From: JAQVEB01 sp028698105
GTDB lineage: Bacteria; Bacteroidota; Bacteroidia; Bacteroidales; Dysgonomonadaceae
Assembly: GCA_964293155.1 (NCBI GenBank)
Contig: CAXYYA010000005.1
Coordinates: 39,720 to 103,719 of the forward strand
Direction of reading: 5' to 3'
DNA: 64,000 bases
In this document: positions 26,504-35,808 of the stretch, piece by piece
Position numbering within the stretch: the first letter of the stretch is position 1
Layout: every line of letters begins with the position of its first letter
Notes under the pieces: generated by a model
The model's input: the letters and a program-made list of their open reading frames with translations, nothing else
What the model was told of the DNA's origin: nothing
The model's database searches: none
Translations under genes and position numbers: made by a program

Positions 26504-27823
26504 TTATAATCCGCTGAAATCAACGCCTTCAAACACGAGCGACGGAATGCGCCACGATGAGTTGAGCCGTGGGTCATTGCCTGCGGCAACGAGTGAGCTC
26601 CACAGCGTGAGCGAATTGCCCGTAACGTTCATCTCGTTCACCGGCATGGTGAGTTTGCCGTTTTCGATGAGGAACCCTTCAATTCCGTAGGAAAAATCGC
26701 CCGTGGAACTGTTGCTGTTCCCGCCGTTGAAGCCGGTAACGAGAATGCCGTTGTCCACATCGGCGATGAGGCCTTGCAGGCCTTTGCCGCCGGTTTCGAA
26801 GATCAGGATGGACGGATCGCCGACGGTGGGCTCCATGTTCGTTTTGTTGGCGATATAGGTATCCACGAAGTAGGTTTTCAACACGCCTTTATCGAAAATG
26901 GTGCGCGGTTGCGTGGCAACGCCTTCGTTATCGAAATAACGTGCGCCGAAGGCGCCGGCGAGGTGAGGTTCGTCTTTGAGCGTGAATTTATCGTTGCCCA
27001 CTTTTTGCCCGATTTTATCGAGCAAAAACGAATTTTTTTGCTGGATTTGTGAGCCGTACAGCGCGCTTATCATCGGGTAAACCAGGCGCGACGAATTCAT
27101 CGGGTCAACCACCATAGTGTATTTGCCCGATTTTATCTTTTTCTGCCCGATTTTCTGCAACGTGCGCTCCAGCGCTTTTTTACCGATGCCTTCTTTTATC
27201 AGGTCGTTAAGAAACAACGCCGATTCGTACCAGTACGACGACGGACGGGCTTCGCCATCGCCCTTCATGGCCACGCTGGAAGAAAGCGAATACCACGAGT
27301 TTTGCTTCTCGCCTTCAAAGCCGTTGCTGTGGATTTGGTACACAAAGCTGTCGCCGTCTCCGTAGGAGGATTCCACGGAAATAATGCGCGGGTCTTTTCC
27401 CATGGCTTCGTCGGCTACGGTTTTTGCCATGGCAACTTTGGCGTCGGGGTTTATGGATGCGAGTTTCGGGTCAATCAGTTTCAGGTCGGGTTTGCCGCCT
27501 TTGTAGTATCGTGCCGCATCGGGAAGTGTTTGCGCTTCGTCTTTCGCCAGAAAGCGGGTAGCGTCAATCCCGTTTTTGATGAACGGTTCCAGTTCTTTCT
27601 TGTTCAGCCGGTTGGTGGAATAGGTACCGTAACGGCCATCCACGTAGAGGTAAAGCGACAGTCCGTTTTCCGAAGCTTGTTGCAGGCGGTCCATTTTCGT
27701 GTCGCGCAACTCAAACGATGTGTTGGAGCCGCTGTAAAGCCTTACTTTTGCTGCCTGGCATCCGTTTTTCAGGGCATAATCCATTGCCCATTGAGCCAGT
27801 TTTTTATTTTCGGTTGATATCAT
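26504..27823 (-). CDS. TldD/PmbA family protein, PmbA (TldE) subunit type
   Basis: 439 aa. TldD/TldE form a heteromeric zinc protease that trims unstructured peptides and matures some RiPPs such as microcin B17. The protein has the PmbA fold signatures: MDYALKNGCQAAKVRLYSGS near the start, GLSLYLYVDGRYGTYSTNRL, TMVVDPMNSSRLVYPMISAL, LDKIGQKVGNDKFTLKDEPH and SIEGF-like FSYGIEGFLIENGKLTMPVN at the end. The HExxxH zinc motif is absent, as expected for the non-catalytic partner. It sits 136 bp downstream of the tldD frame on the same strand; the gap holds 11-bp repeats. Confidence 0.88.
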   Translation of the reverse strand: MISTENKKLAQWAMDYALKNGCQAAKVRLYSGSNTSFELRDTKMDRLQQASENGLSLYLYVDGRYGTYSTNRLNKKELEPFIKNGIDATRFLAKDEAQTLPDAARYYKGGKPDLKLIDPKLASINPDAKVAMAKTVADEAMGKDPRIISVESSYGDGDSFVYQIHSNGFEGEKQNSWYSLSSSVAMKGDGEARPSSYWYESALFLNDLIKEGIGKKALERTLQKIGQKKIKSGKYTMVVDPMNSSRLVYPMISALYGSQIQQKNSFLLDKIGQKVGNDKFTLKDEPHLAGAFGARYFDNEGVATQPRTIFDKGVLKTYFVDTYIANKTNMEPTVGDPSILIFETGGKGLQGLIADVDNGILVTGFNGGNSNSSTGDFSYGIEGFLIENGKLTMPVNEMNVTGNSLTLWSSLVAAGNDPRLNSSWRIPSLVFEGVDFSGL

Positions 27824-27831
27824 AGTTTTAA

Positions 27832-27875
27832 TTGTAATTCAGTTGTAATTCGATAGAGATTCAATGGTAATTTAA
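27832..27875. repeat. 11-bp tandem repeat (TTGTAATTCRN), about 4 degenerate copies
   Basis: ttgtaattcag, ttgtaattcga, tagagattcaa, tggtaatttaa lie directly upstream of the pmbA start, in the gap behind tldD. A second purine-rich stretch with gcgaacaaatatcagcgaagcgaatatcgcgaag follows to 27959. Confidence 0.65.
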
Positions 27876-27959
27876 ATTGCTTCGTTGAAAAATTCTTTAT
27901 CGCAACGAATATCGTGAACGAAGCGAACAAATATCAGCGAAGCGAATATCGCGAAGCCA

Positions 27960-29480
27960 TTAACTTTCCCCTCCCACGGTTAATTTACTCACCAGTGCCG
28001 AAGGCATGCCTTGCGTAACGGGGCATCCTTGTCCGTCTTTGCCGCACGTCCATGTGCCGTTGTCCAGTTCCAGGTTGTTGCCCACCATCGTAATACCGGC
28101 GAGCGCTTTGGGCCCGTTTCCGATGATGTTGATGTCTTTGACGGGTTGCGTGAGTTTACCGTTTTCGATAAGGTATCCCGATTTTACGAAGAACGTGAAA
28201 TCGCCGGCGCCGATCTGCACCTGTCCGTTGGTGAACTAGTTCACATAAATGCCGTTTTTCACCGATGAGATAATGTCCTCTTCAGTGGTATTCCCCGATT
28301 CCATGTACGTAACGCGCATGCGTGGGATGGGAACATTCTTGAACGATTGCCTGCGGCCGTTTCCGGTTGGCGAAACACCGTAGTGCTTCGCACTGATGCG
28401 GTCGTGCAGGTAGCTGTTCAGCACACCGTTTTTCACGATATAGGTTTTTTGGCCGTAATTGCCTTCATCGTCAATATTTACCGAGCCGCGGTTGAAAGCG
28501 ATGGTTCCATCGTCAATCACGCTGATGTTTTCGTTGCAGATCTTTTTATTCAACTGATCGGAGAAAATGGAGATGTTCTTCCGGTTAAAATCGGCTTCAA
28601 ACGCGTGCCCGATAGCTTCGTGAAGCAGTATGCCCGAACCGCCGGCTGCCATTACCACGGGCATTTCGCCTCCTTTGGGTTTCACGGCTTTAAACAGCTT
28701 GGCGGTATTGTCCACGGCTTCGCGAGCGATAACGTCCACCACATCGTTTGTGAGGAATTCCGAACCTTTTCGGTAAGCACGCGAGGCGTAATTATTTTCT
28801 ATTTTGCCATTTTCTTCCATGATGCAGAAGGCCGACATGGTAACCATGGGACGGTAATCGTAGTAGGTTACGCCTTCGGAGTTGCAAAACAAAATGTGCG
28901 AAGTGTCGTCGGTTAACGATGCCGTAACTTTTTGCACGCGTTTGTCGGCGGCAAAAATTTTGTCGTTCAGCCGTTGCAGATAGGGCATTTTTTCTTTCAG
29001 CAACAATCCTTCCCACGGCGTGGAAACGGTATAAAAGTTGGTTTTTACCGGTTTTTCCGTCAGAGCTACCGGATTCACTTTTTTATTGCCGGAGGCAATG
29101 CGCGCAGCGGTGCGGGCGGCTTTCAGCATTTCGGGGAGCGTAACTTCCTCCACGTAGGCGTAGCCGGTTTGGTCGCCGGAGAGTACGCGAACGCCCATGC
29201 CGTAATCAATGTTTGAGTTGCAACGGTTCACGGCGCCGTCGCGCAACCCCACGTAGTTGCTGAAGGTGTGCTCAAAGAAAAGATCGGCATAATCGCCTCC
29301 TTTTTCCAGCGCGGCAGCCAATACTTTTTGCAAATCGGCTTCCGATACGCCGAAGTGGTTCATTGCTTCCGCTACGGCCGTTTTTTCGCCCGTTGCACCA
29401 AAAGGAGATGCAAACGATGGCGCAGCCAGCGATCCAAGCAAGGCGAGACTTCCTGTTCGGATAAAATTTCGTCTGTCCAT
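27960..29480 (-). pseudogene. TldD-type metalloprotease with one in-frame TAG
   Basis: The minus-strand frame from 29480 runs through a Tat/Sec-like leader (MDRRNFIRTGSLALLGSLAA), GYAYVEEVTLPEMLKAARTA and the zinc motif LLHEAIGHAFEADFNR (HExxxH), then GIYVN-stop at 28236-28238. After the TAG the same frame continues 92 codons with FTNGQVQIGAGDFTFFVKSG and GNNLELDNGTWTCGKDGQGC to the natural end. A complete TldD would be about 506 residues. All conserved parts are intact except for this stop, where a Lys, Gln or Tyr codon one base away is likely ancestral. It could be a recent nonsense mutation, a sequencing error or readthrough. pmbA follows. Confidence 0.82.
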
Positions 29481-29535
29481 AAATTCGTTTTTTGTCTGTA
29501 AGGTTATTATGTTGAGAATATTGGTTTACTTTTTA

Positions 29536-29609
29536 ACGTCAAACATCAAACGTCAAAAATCAAACGTCAAATTGAAGCGCAGCGGAAATCCCGCTCCGCG
29601 GGACATCAA
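29536..29609. repeat. Dispersed ACRTCAA/GC-hairpin element, copy 2
   Basis: Five 7-mers (acgtcaa, acatcaa, acgtcaa, aaatcaa, acgtcaa) lead into attgaagcgcagcggaaa and the hairpin TCCCGC-TCC-GCGGGA (29589-29603), then catcaaac. It is almost identical to copy 3 (33618-33702). It lies upstream of the tldD start and downstream of the DUF2007 gene. Confidence 0.85.
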
Positions 29610-29666
29610 ACTTTCGATGTGAAACGCGAAGCTTCTTAAACTAAGACGTAAAACGTATCTGTTTCA

Positions 29667-30137
29667 TTACATCTTCGGCCGGTTTTTTTTGATCCAGTTG
29701 ATCACGGGGCGCTTTCTTATCGCCCATCTGCGTTCGCAATCGAAACATTTGTATGATCTTCGATAAATCGGCAGAAAAAAACCGATAACGAGGAACGGGA
29801 AGTATGTGAGCCAGTTGCCGCTCGTCATTTTCCCGACGTTTTCGGAACCGCAAAACGGGCATCGTTTTTTGTCCGCTATCGCACTGTCTTCGATAATCTC
29901 GATGTGGCTATCGTCTTCCGGCGTTTTTTGCAACCCCAGAATCTCCATCGCTTTATCGTAATCTTCGGCTTTCACCTGCAGTTTTACGCCGCCTACGGCG
30001 TTGGATGCGAACGGATGCACCTGAACGGTGAGCTCGTCTTTCAGAAATGTTTCTATGCCTTCGGCTTCGAGCCGGCCCTGGGTGATGTGTGCTTCGTGTG
30101 CGAAAGTGAACGTTTTTACGGTAACAAATGGCTCCAT
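29667..30137 (-). CDS. DUF2007-domain protein with zinc-ribbon tail
   Basis: 156 aa. Residues 1-68 match the DUF2007 (putative signal-transducing) pattern: VTVKTFTFAHEAHITQGRLE, AEGIETFLKDELTVQVHPFA, GGVKLQVKAEDYDKAMEILG. A CPFCGSENVG knuckle follows, then a hydrophobic stretch (LTYFPFLVIGFFLPIY) and a second pair CFDCERRW, so a zinc ribbon is split by a membrane helix. The function of the family is not known. It stands alone between the T9SS plug gene and tldD. Confidence 0.8.
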   Translation of the reverse strand: MEPFVTVKTFTFAHEAHITQGRLEAEGIETFLKDELTVQVHPFASNAVGGVKLQVKAEDYDKAMEILGLQKTPEDDSHIEIIEDSAIADKKRCPFCGSENVGKMTSGNWLTYFPFLVIGFFLPIYRRSYKCFDCERRWAIRKRPVINWIKKNRPKM

Positions 30138-30343
30138 AATAAAAAAGTTTTACTTAAAGTTCAAGGTTCAAAGTCGTCCGGCGAAGGGCTCAAGAGCACT
30201 TTTCCAACTTCGCACGTGGATAACTTATCTTTTATCTTTGCTTAACGACGGCAAATATACGGTTTTAGATTGAATGACAATATGAATTTAACTGTTTTTC
30301 AGAAAATATGCAGCATCTATTTCACGCCCTTGAACGTTGAACC

Positions 30344-31591
30344 TCACCTTTTCTTCGTTTCCACTTTTTGCCACCCCACCAGCTTATCGTAGCGGCTGCC
30401 GGGTGCGCGATGATAAACCGTGATAAGATATTCATTTTCTGTTTCGTAGTAATTACCTTCGGTTTTTGCGGTTGTGAGACCCGATACCGCCGGCGTGGCG
30501 TACATGTAATTGTACGCGCCTTGTTTCAACAATACGGTTTTGAGATATGTATCCGATTCTTTATTGTATTGCAGTTTAAAATCGTCGCGGGTGCCGTACG
30601 TAAAATCGCCGATCAAAAAAAGTTCCTGCGATCCATCTTCGTAAAAGGTGAAATGCACCATAAAATAATCGGCTTCCACATCCGAATCGTACGCGTCGTT
30701 GTCTTTGATGAAGAAACGGCCGTTTTGGTCTTCATCGTACTGTCGGCTTTTGCCGGCTCTCGATTCATCGGATTGCAGTACCGCATGGAAATACGGTTTT
30801 TCATAGATCAGGCGTTCCACGCGCATACCGCCGAACCGGTTGCTCACTGTCTCGAAACGGCGATACTCGTTTCCGGCCTCGAAAATCAGATCGCGGTTGT
30901 GTTCGAAGACCAGTTTTGCGGGATTAATGAACGTGGGTTTCAACCCCGATCGCTGATTGTCTGTGCGGTTGTTTTGCCGGACATTCACGATAAGCTCGTT
31001 CGCCGGATCGCGAAGCGAAAGGGTAGGGTAATTTACCGTGAAACTCAGTTGTTGATGCGCATTGTTGATATCAATATCCGTGTCTCCGCTCACGCCGGCC
31101 TGTATGGTTACCTTTGGCTCTGCCACCGAAAAACAGGCTTGCAGCAAGGGTTCATCGGGATAGTTTTCGTAGAAAACTTCGATGGCATAGTTGCCCGAAA
31201 CCTTCGGACGCATTTGTGCATTCGGGAACCGCAGGCTGTAGTGGATGTAATTTACGGTGGTATTTTCCGAAAAACGATAATTCTCAATCAGTTGATCGTT
31301 GAAGCCATCCTGATATTCAATCTCGGAGAGATTATCTTTTTGCCAGTCGGCCGTGCAGTGCAGTAACTGGTAGCGCAGGCGGGGCTCGTCGAGCGAAAGT
31401 TTATCGAATTTCAGCGTCACGATGTCGTTGCCGTTCAACTGTATGATCGGGGGTAAAAAAGCGTCGTTATTTACAACCACCTGCACGGTTTTTATTTCGT
31501 CGGAAAGCGGTTGCGTGCGGTAGATATGTTGACTAAACACGTGTTCCGCAAACAAAGACAACAGCAGCAGGATGATTTGCTTTTTCGGCAT
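30344..31591 (-). CDS. Type IX secretion system plug-type protein (DUF5103)
   Basis: 415 aa with a signal peptide (MPKKQIILLLLSLFAEHVFS). The sequence pattern matches DUF5103, the family named T9SS plug, which closes the periplasmic side of the SprA pore: VQVVVNNDAFLPPIIQLNGN, LRYQLLHCTADWQKDNLSEI, EYQDGFNDQLIENYRFSENT, TVNYIHYSLRFPNAQMRPKV, SGNYAIEVFYENYPDEPLLQ and the late block EGNYYETENEYLITVYHRAP. The family assignment is from memory of such motifs. The window contains likely T9SS cargo (a C-terminal sorting domain at 49355-49783), consistent with a working system. Confidence 0.8.
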   Translation of the reverse strand: MPKKQIILLLLSLFAEHVFSQHIYRTQPLSDEIKTVQVVVNNDAFLPPIIQLNGNDIVTLKFDKLSLDEPRLRYQLLHCTADWQKDNLSEIEYQDGFNDQLIENYRFSENTTVNYIHYSLRFPNAQMRPKVSGNYAIEVFYENYPDEPLLQACFSVAEPKVTIQAGVSGDTDIDINNAHQQLSFTVNYPTLSLRDPANELIVNVRQNNRTDNQRSGLKPTFINPAKLVFEHNRDLIFEAGNEYRRFETVSNRFGGMRVERLIYEKPYFHAVLQSDESRAGKSRQYDEDQNGRFFIKDNDAYDSDVEADYFMVHFTFYEDGSQELFLIGDFTYGTRDDFKLQYNKESDTYLKTVLLKQGAYNYMYATPAVSGLTTAKTEGNYYETENEYLITVYHRAPGSRYDKLVGWQKVETKKR

Positions 31592-31733
31592 ATTTTGACT
31601 TGCATTTCTTTTATAAACTCAAAAGTAACGAAAATATTTTAATGATTCTTCGTATTTGTTTCTATTGTTACTGAAACATTTGCCATACCATTTATGGCTT
31701 AATTGTTAAAATGCTGATTAAATGGGTATTATA

Positions 31734-31832
31734 TCCTCCTGCTCGCGCCGATTTGCAATCGGTGTGTGCCGTAGGCAAGAATTTTTATTTACTTCGTAAC
31801 GCACGAATTATAAATTCGCGCGAGCAGGGGGA
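31734..31832. repeat. Intergenic inverted-repeat element (TCCTCCTGCTCGCGC ... GCGCGAGCAGGGGGA)
   Basis: 15-bp arms with one mismatch (31734-31748 and 31818-31832) enclose two small hairpins, CCGATT-TGC-AATCGG (31748-31762) and GAATT-ATA-AATTC (31805-31817). It looks like a small non-autonomous element. It lies in the 665-bp gap between the plug gene and nqrA. The rest of this gap has a second imperfect repeat (cagaccggcaatcggtcaga and ccaaaccggtctgatgcgg, about 31880-31940) and the nqr promoter; no gene seen. Confidence 0.65.
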
Positions 31833-32145
31833 CATTTCAAAAGTATTGGATGAAATTCGTATTACTGAATGAAACAGTCAGACCGGCAATCGGTCAGACA
31901 ATAACCAAGTCATCTGACCACTCCAAACCGGTCTGATGCGGGGTAAGAATTCTTAAAATCCGCCCTGCGGTTTCCGCCGCACGACGCATTTTCCCGGTGA
32001 CGGAAAAATAGCGACGCCTTTCTCAATTCTCAGATCATTTGTTTACGTTGCACACAACTCAATCCGATAAATTTTCCACCGAATCATTACAGATTTTTTT
32101 CCGTAATTTTCAGTTAAAATTTTCTTGAAATGAATATAAAAAATG

Positions 32146-32153
32146 TATCTTTG
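32146..32153 (+). promoter_or_regulatory. Promoter of the nqr operon (-7 box TATCTTTG)
   Basis: TATCTTTG matches TAnnTTTG, with a -33-like TCTTG ending at 32127, 18 bp upstream. The nqrA ATG is 103 bp downstream, leaving a sizeable 5' leader. Confidence 0.6.
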
Positions 32154-32256
32154 CGCTTTGGAAACAGAATTCCGTCACAGCAATCACAATACAATATATA
32201 GAACTTATTGATTGATAGATGGTTGCTTTTTTAAAGCATACATATTAATTTGATAT

Positions 32257-33603
32257 ATGGCTAATCGAATAAAAATTAAGAAAGGCTTGCAGATTCCATT
32301 GATGGGAAAAACCGAAGAGGTACTCCGGGGTACTGTCACGAGTGAATATGTAAAGGTTTGTCCCGAAGATTTCGTGGGAGTTACCCCGAAATTTGCCGTC
32401 AGGGTGGACGACCGCGTAAAAGCCGGTAATGCCTTGTTCTACCATAAAAATCGTCCCGAAGTGTTGTTCGCTTCGCCCGTCAGCGGCGTGGTAACGGCAA
32501 TAGAACGCGGCGAGAAACGTCGCATTCTTAACTTTACGGTGAAGGCAGACAAGGAGATCGAATACGAAGATTTCGGAAAAAAAGAGGTTGCATCGCTTTC
32601 TCCGGAAGAGGTAAAGAAATCAATTCTTGACGCCGGTATCTGGTGGACCATCAAACAACGTCCGTATGACGTGGTGGCCAACCCCGATAAAACGCCCCGC
32701 GATATTTTCGTTACAGGCTTCGATACAGCGCCGTTGGCTCCGTCTTACGATTTTATTCTCGCCGATCAGGAGGCCGATTTGCAGACCGGATTCGATGCTT
32801 TGGCAAAACTCACGCAAGGCAAGGTGTATCTGTCTGTTTCACCCGATACAACGAACAAGGGATTGCGCTACGCGAAAAACGTGGTGATCACCGAGTTCGC
32901 AGGCCCGCATCCGGCGGGAAACGTAGGTGTACACATCAACAAACTGGCTCCGGTGAACAACGGCGAAGTGGTTTGGACGCTCAACGCGATTAACGTGGCC
33001 GTCATCGGCCGCCTGTTCAATAAAGGCATCGTTGATCTTACGCGCATCATCGCCCTCGCGGGTTCTGAAGTGAAGCAGACCGGTTACTACAAAATGCTGT
33101 TGGGAACAGAGCTAAGTTCCATCTTCAAAAATAACGTTACCGAAGCTATTTCGTTGCGCTACATCAGCGGAAATCCGCTTACCGGTACAAAAATTGACGA
33201 AAACGGCGTGCTCCGCGCCTATGATACTCAGGTTACCGTTATTCCCGAAGGCGACGACGTGCACGAGGCATTCGGCTGGGCTTCCATGAGTCCCAAAAGA
33301 TACAGCGCCGGCTGCACTTACCTACACCTGAAAAAAGCCTACCGGCTCGATGCGCGCTTATTGGGCGGTCCCCGGGCGATCATCGTTTCCAACGAGTACG
33401 ACAAGGTTTTCCCAATGGATATTTTCCCCGAGCAGCTCATTAAATCCATCATTGCTTTCAATATAGATAAGATGGAGCAACTCGGTATTTACGAAGTAGC
33501 TCCCGAAGATTTCGCGTTGTGTGAATTTGTGGATACTTCAAAACTGGAGTTGCAGCGCATTGTGCGCACGGGCCTGAATATGCTTCGCAAAGAAATGGAG
33601 TAA
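32257..33603 (+). CDS. nqrA: Na+-translocating NADH:quinone reductase subunit A
   Basis: Peripheral cytoplasmic subunit of the Na+-NQR respiratory pump, involved in ubiquinone/menaquinone handling (448 aa). It opens IKIKKGLQIPLMGKTEEVLR, the family start, with VGVTPKFAVRVDDRVKAGNA, LFYHKNRPEVLFASPVSGVV (lipoyl-like fold), TIKQRPYDVVANPDKTPRDI and EFAGPHPAGNVGVHINKLAP. It is the first gene of nqrABCDEF, transcribed from the promoter at 32146. In a fermentative or anaerobic Bacteroidales cell this complex couples NADH oxidation to a sodium gradient, typically feeding a fumarate reductase. Confidence 0.96.
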   Translation: MANRIKIKKGLQIPLMGKTEEVLRGTVTSEYVKVCPEDFVGVTPKFAVRVDDRVKAGNALFYHKNRPEVLFASPVSGVVTAIERGEKRRILNFTVKADKEIEYEDFGKKEVASLSPEEVKKSILDAGIWWTIKQRPYDVVANPDKTPRDIFVTGFDTAPLAPSYDFILADQEADLQTGFDALAKLTQGKVYLSVSPDTTNKGLRYAKNVVITEFAGPHPAGNVGVHINKLAPVNNGEVVWTLNAINVAVIGRLFNKGIVDLTRIIALAGSEVKQTGYYKMLLGTELSSIFKNNVTEAISLRYISGNPLTGTKIDENGVLRAYDTQVTVIPEGDDVHEAFGWASMSPKRYSAGCTYLHLKKAYRLDARLLGGPRAIIVSNEYDKVFPMDIFPEQLIKSIIAFNIDKMEQLGIYEVAPEDFALCEFVDTSKLELQRIVRTGLNMLRKEME

Positions 33604-33617
33604 TGAGGTAAAGCGCT

Positions 33618-33702
33618 AAACATCAAATTGAAGCGCAGCGGAAATCCCGCTCCGCGGGACATCAAACATTAAACGTCAAACGTCAAACATCAAACATTAA
33701 AT
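33618..33702. repeat. Dispersed ACRTCAA/GC-hairpin element, copy 3
   Basis: acatcaa attgaag, cgcagcggaaa, hairpin TCCCGC-TCC-GCGGGA (33645-33659), then six 7-mers of the type acattaa, acgtcaa, acgtcaa, acatcaa, acattaa. It occupies the nqrA-nqrB gap, where a compact operon would normally have few bases. Confidence 0.85.
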
Positions 33703-33717
33703 TAAACCAAATTATAA

Positions 33718-34935
33718 ATGTCGTTAAGGAAATATATTGATAAAATAAAACCCAACTTTGAAGAAGGCGGGAAACTTCATTGGCTTTATTCTACATTCGA
33801 CGCCTTTGAAACGTTTCTGTATGTTCCGAACACCACTTCCCGATCGGGGGTGCACATTCACGACGCCAGAGATTCCAAACGTACGATGATCCTGGTGATC
33901 ATCGCGCTTATTCCGGCGTTGTTGTTCGGGATGTACAACGTTGGATTGCAGCATTATGCCGCTATCGGACAGGATGTTGACTTCTGGACGAAGTTTTTCT
34001 ACGGTTTGTTGGCTATTCTGCCGCAGATAGTTGTTTCTTACGTCGTGGGGCTGGGCATTGAATTCGCCATGGCTCAGGTGAAAAAGGAGGAAGTAGCCGA
34101 AGGCTTTTTGGTTACCGGATTCCTTATCCCGATGATCATGCCGATAGATACCCCGCTGTGGCAAATAGCTGTAGCAACGGCTTTCGCCGTTATTTTCGCA
34201 AAAGAAGTATTCGGCGGAACAGGATACAATATTTTCAACGTGGCGTTAATTGCGCGGGCATTCCTCTTCTTCGCTTATCCGTCGAAGATGTCGGGCGATA
34301 AAGTGTGGGTACGCACGGCCGATACCTTCGGCATGGGCGCGGGTAACGTAATTGACGGTTTCTCCGGCGCTACGCCCTTGGGACAGTTAGCAACGACCGA
34401 CGCTAAAAGCTTTGCCGACTTCACATTCCACGGAATCACGGGGCAACCGTTATCGCTTGGCGATATGTTTTTCGGGTTCATTCCCGGTTCGGTAGGCGAA
34501 GTGTCCACGTTTGCCATTCTCATTGGCGCGCTCATTCTCATCGCCACGGGCGTGGGAAGCTGGAAAACCATGTTGTCGGTGTTCCTTGGCGGAGGCGTAA
34601 CGGTAGCCATCCTCAACGCCTTGTCGGTAAATGCCGTGATGGGCATGCCGGTTTATTATCACTTCCTGTTGGGCGGATTTGCCTTCGGCGCCGTGTTTAT
34701 GGCTACCGATCCGGTAACTTCGGCACGCACGGAAAGAGGTAAATGGATATACGGATTTCTCATCGGCATGGTGGCAATAACCATCCGTGTGTTCAATCCC
34801 GGTTATCCCGAAGGAATGATGCTCGCTATCTTACTGATGAATGCTTTTGCGCCGCTTATCGACTTTTACGTGGTTGATGCCAATATCAAGCACCGTATGA
34901 AACGGAGCCTTGCAGCAAAAACCGTTAAACAATAA
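33718..34935 (+). CDS. nqrB: Na+-translocating NADH:quinone reductase subunit B
   Basis: Integral membrane subunit (405 aa) carrying covalent FMN and the riboflavin site and forming part of the sodium path. About ten membrane helices. The covalent FMN threonine is in VIDGFSGATPLGQLAT (SGAT). Other marks: YVPNTTSRSGVHIHDARDSK near the start, EGFLVTGFLIPMIMPIDTPL, AVIFAKEVFGGTGYNIFNVA and FGAVFMATDPVTSARTERGK. It is 114 bp downstream of nqrA because of the inserted repeat element, and 14 bp upstream of nqrC. Confidence 0.96.
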   Translation: MSLRKYIDKIKPNFEEGGKLHWLYSTFDAFETFLYVPNTTSRSGVHIHDARDSKRTMILVIIALIPALLFGMYNVGLQHYAAIGQDVDFWTKFFYGLLAILPQIVVSYVVGLGIEFAMAQVKKEEVAEGFLVTGFLIPMIMPIDTPLWQIAVATAFAVIFAKEVFGGTGYNIFNVALIARAFLFFAYPSKMSGDKVWVRTADTFGMGAGNVIDGFSGATPLGQLATTDAKSFADFTFHGITGQPLSLGDMFFGFIPGSVGEVSTFAILIGALILIATGVGSWKTMLSVFLGGGVTVAILNALSVNAVMGMPVYYHFLLGGFAFGAVFMATDPVTSARTERGKWIYGFLIGMVAITIRVFNPGYPEGMMLAILLMNAFAPLIDFYVVDANIKHRMKRSLAAKTVKQ

Positions 34936-34949
34936 AAAAGACAGAAGCT

Positions 34950-35660
34950 ATGAACAGAGAAAACAGCGGATATACTATACTATATGCTTCGATCATGGTA
35001 ATTATCGTAGCCATTGGCCTTGCTTTCACGCATCAAACGCTGATTGACAGGCAGACTACGAATGTGAATATTGATAAAATGCAGCAGATCCTTCGGTCAC
35101 TGCGTGTGGATGTTCCCGCCAATCAGGCCGAAGCCAAATATGCCGAGCTCATCAAAAATGCCTATCTGATCAATGCCGACGGAACGAAAGTGGAAGGCAC
35201 GGAAGGGTTGAAAGCCTCCGATCCCGCTTTTGCGACCGATATTGCAAAAGATGCCGGCAAAGGGCTTCCCGTTTTTGAAGCTGAAGCCGACGGCAAGAAA
35301 ATGTACGTCATCCCGATGACGGGAAAAGGCCTTTGGGGCCCGATTTGGGGATACATGTCCATTGAATCGGACGGGAGCACCGTTTACGGAACCGATTTCA
35401 GCCACGCCGGCGAAACGCCCGGTTTGGGAGCCGAGATCGCTACGCCGCATTTCAGAAAGGAGTTTGAAGGAAAAACATTGCTCAAAGACGGGCAATTTGT
35501 CTCCATTGCCGTGGTTAAACCCGGACAATCGGTGGCCAACCGCGATTATGTGGATGGCATTTCCGGAGGAACCATCACCAGTAAAGGTGTAAACGCCATG
35601 CTTCTGGAAAGTGTGGGAAAATATAAGGACTTTTTAATGAAATTAAATAGTGGTCAATAA
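34950..35660 (+). CDS. nqrC: Na+-translocating NADH:quinone reductase subunit C
   Basis: 236 aa with one N-terminal membrane helix (YTILYASIMVIIVAIGLAFT) and an extracytoplasmic FMN-binding domain. The covalent FMN threonine is in DGISGGTITSKGVNAML (S/T-G-x-T pattern). KMYVIPMTGKGLWGPIWGYM and FSHAGETPGLGAEIATPHFR are diagnostic. It follows nqrB by 14 bp and is separated from nqrD by about 150 bp containing 10-bp tandem repeats. Confidence 0.96.
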   Translation: MNRENSGYTILYASIMVIIVAIGLAFTHQTLIDRQTTNVNIDKMQQILRSLRVDVPANQAEAKYAELIKNAYLINADGTKVEGTEGLKASDPAFATDIAKDAGKGLPVFEAEADGKKMYVIPMTGKGLWGPIWGYMSIESDGSTVYGTDFSHAGETPGLGAEIATPHFRKEFEGKTLLKDGQFVSIAVVKPGQSVANRDYVDGISGGTITSKGVNAMLLESVGKYKDFLMKLNSGQ

Positions 35661-35717
35661 GATTGAATAAGATAAGATAAGATTGAGAAAGATTGAGGAA
35701 GATTGAATAAGATTGAT
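35659..35717. repeat. 10-bp tandem repeat (AAGATTGANN), about 6 copies, in the nqrC-nqrD gap
   Basis: aagattgaat aagat aagat aagattgaga aagattgagg aagattgaat aagattgatg begins at the nqrC stop. The rest of the gap up to the nqrD start (35809) shows no gene. Confidence 0.85.
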
Positions 35718-35808
35718 GCATAGGTAGCCTCATGTGTATCCTGCCAATGACAATCCCGTTCAATTCCCTCACTCACTTCAACCTTCCAATCCAAATAAAA
35801 GAAAGAAT

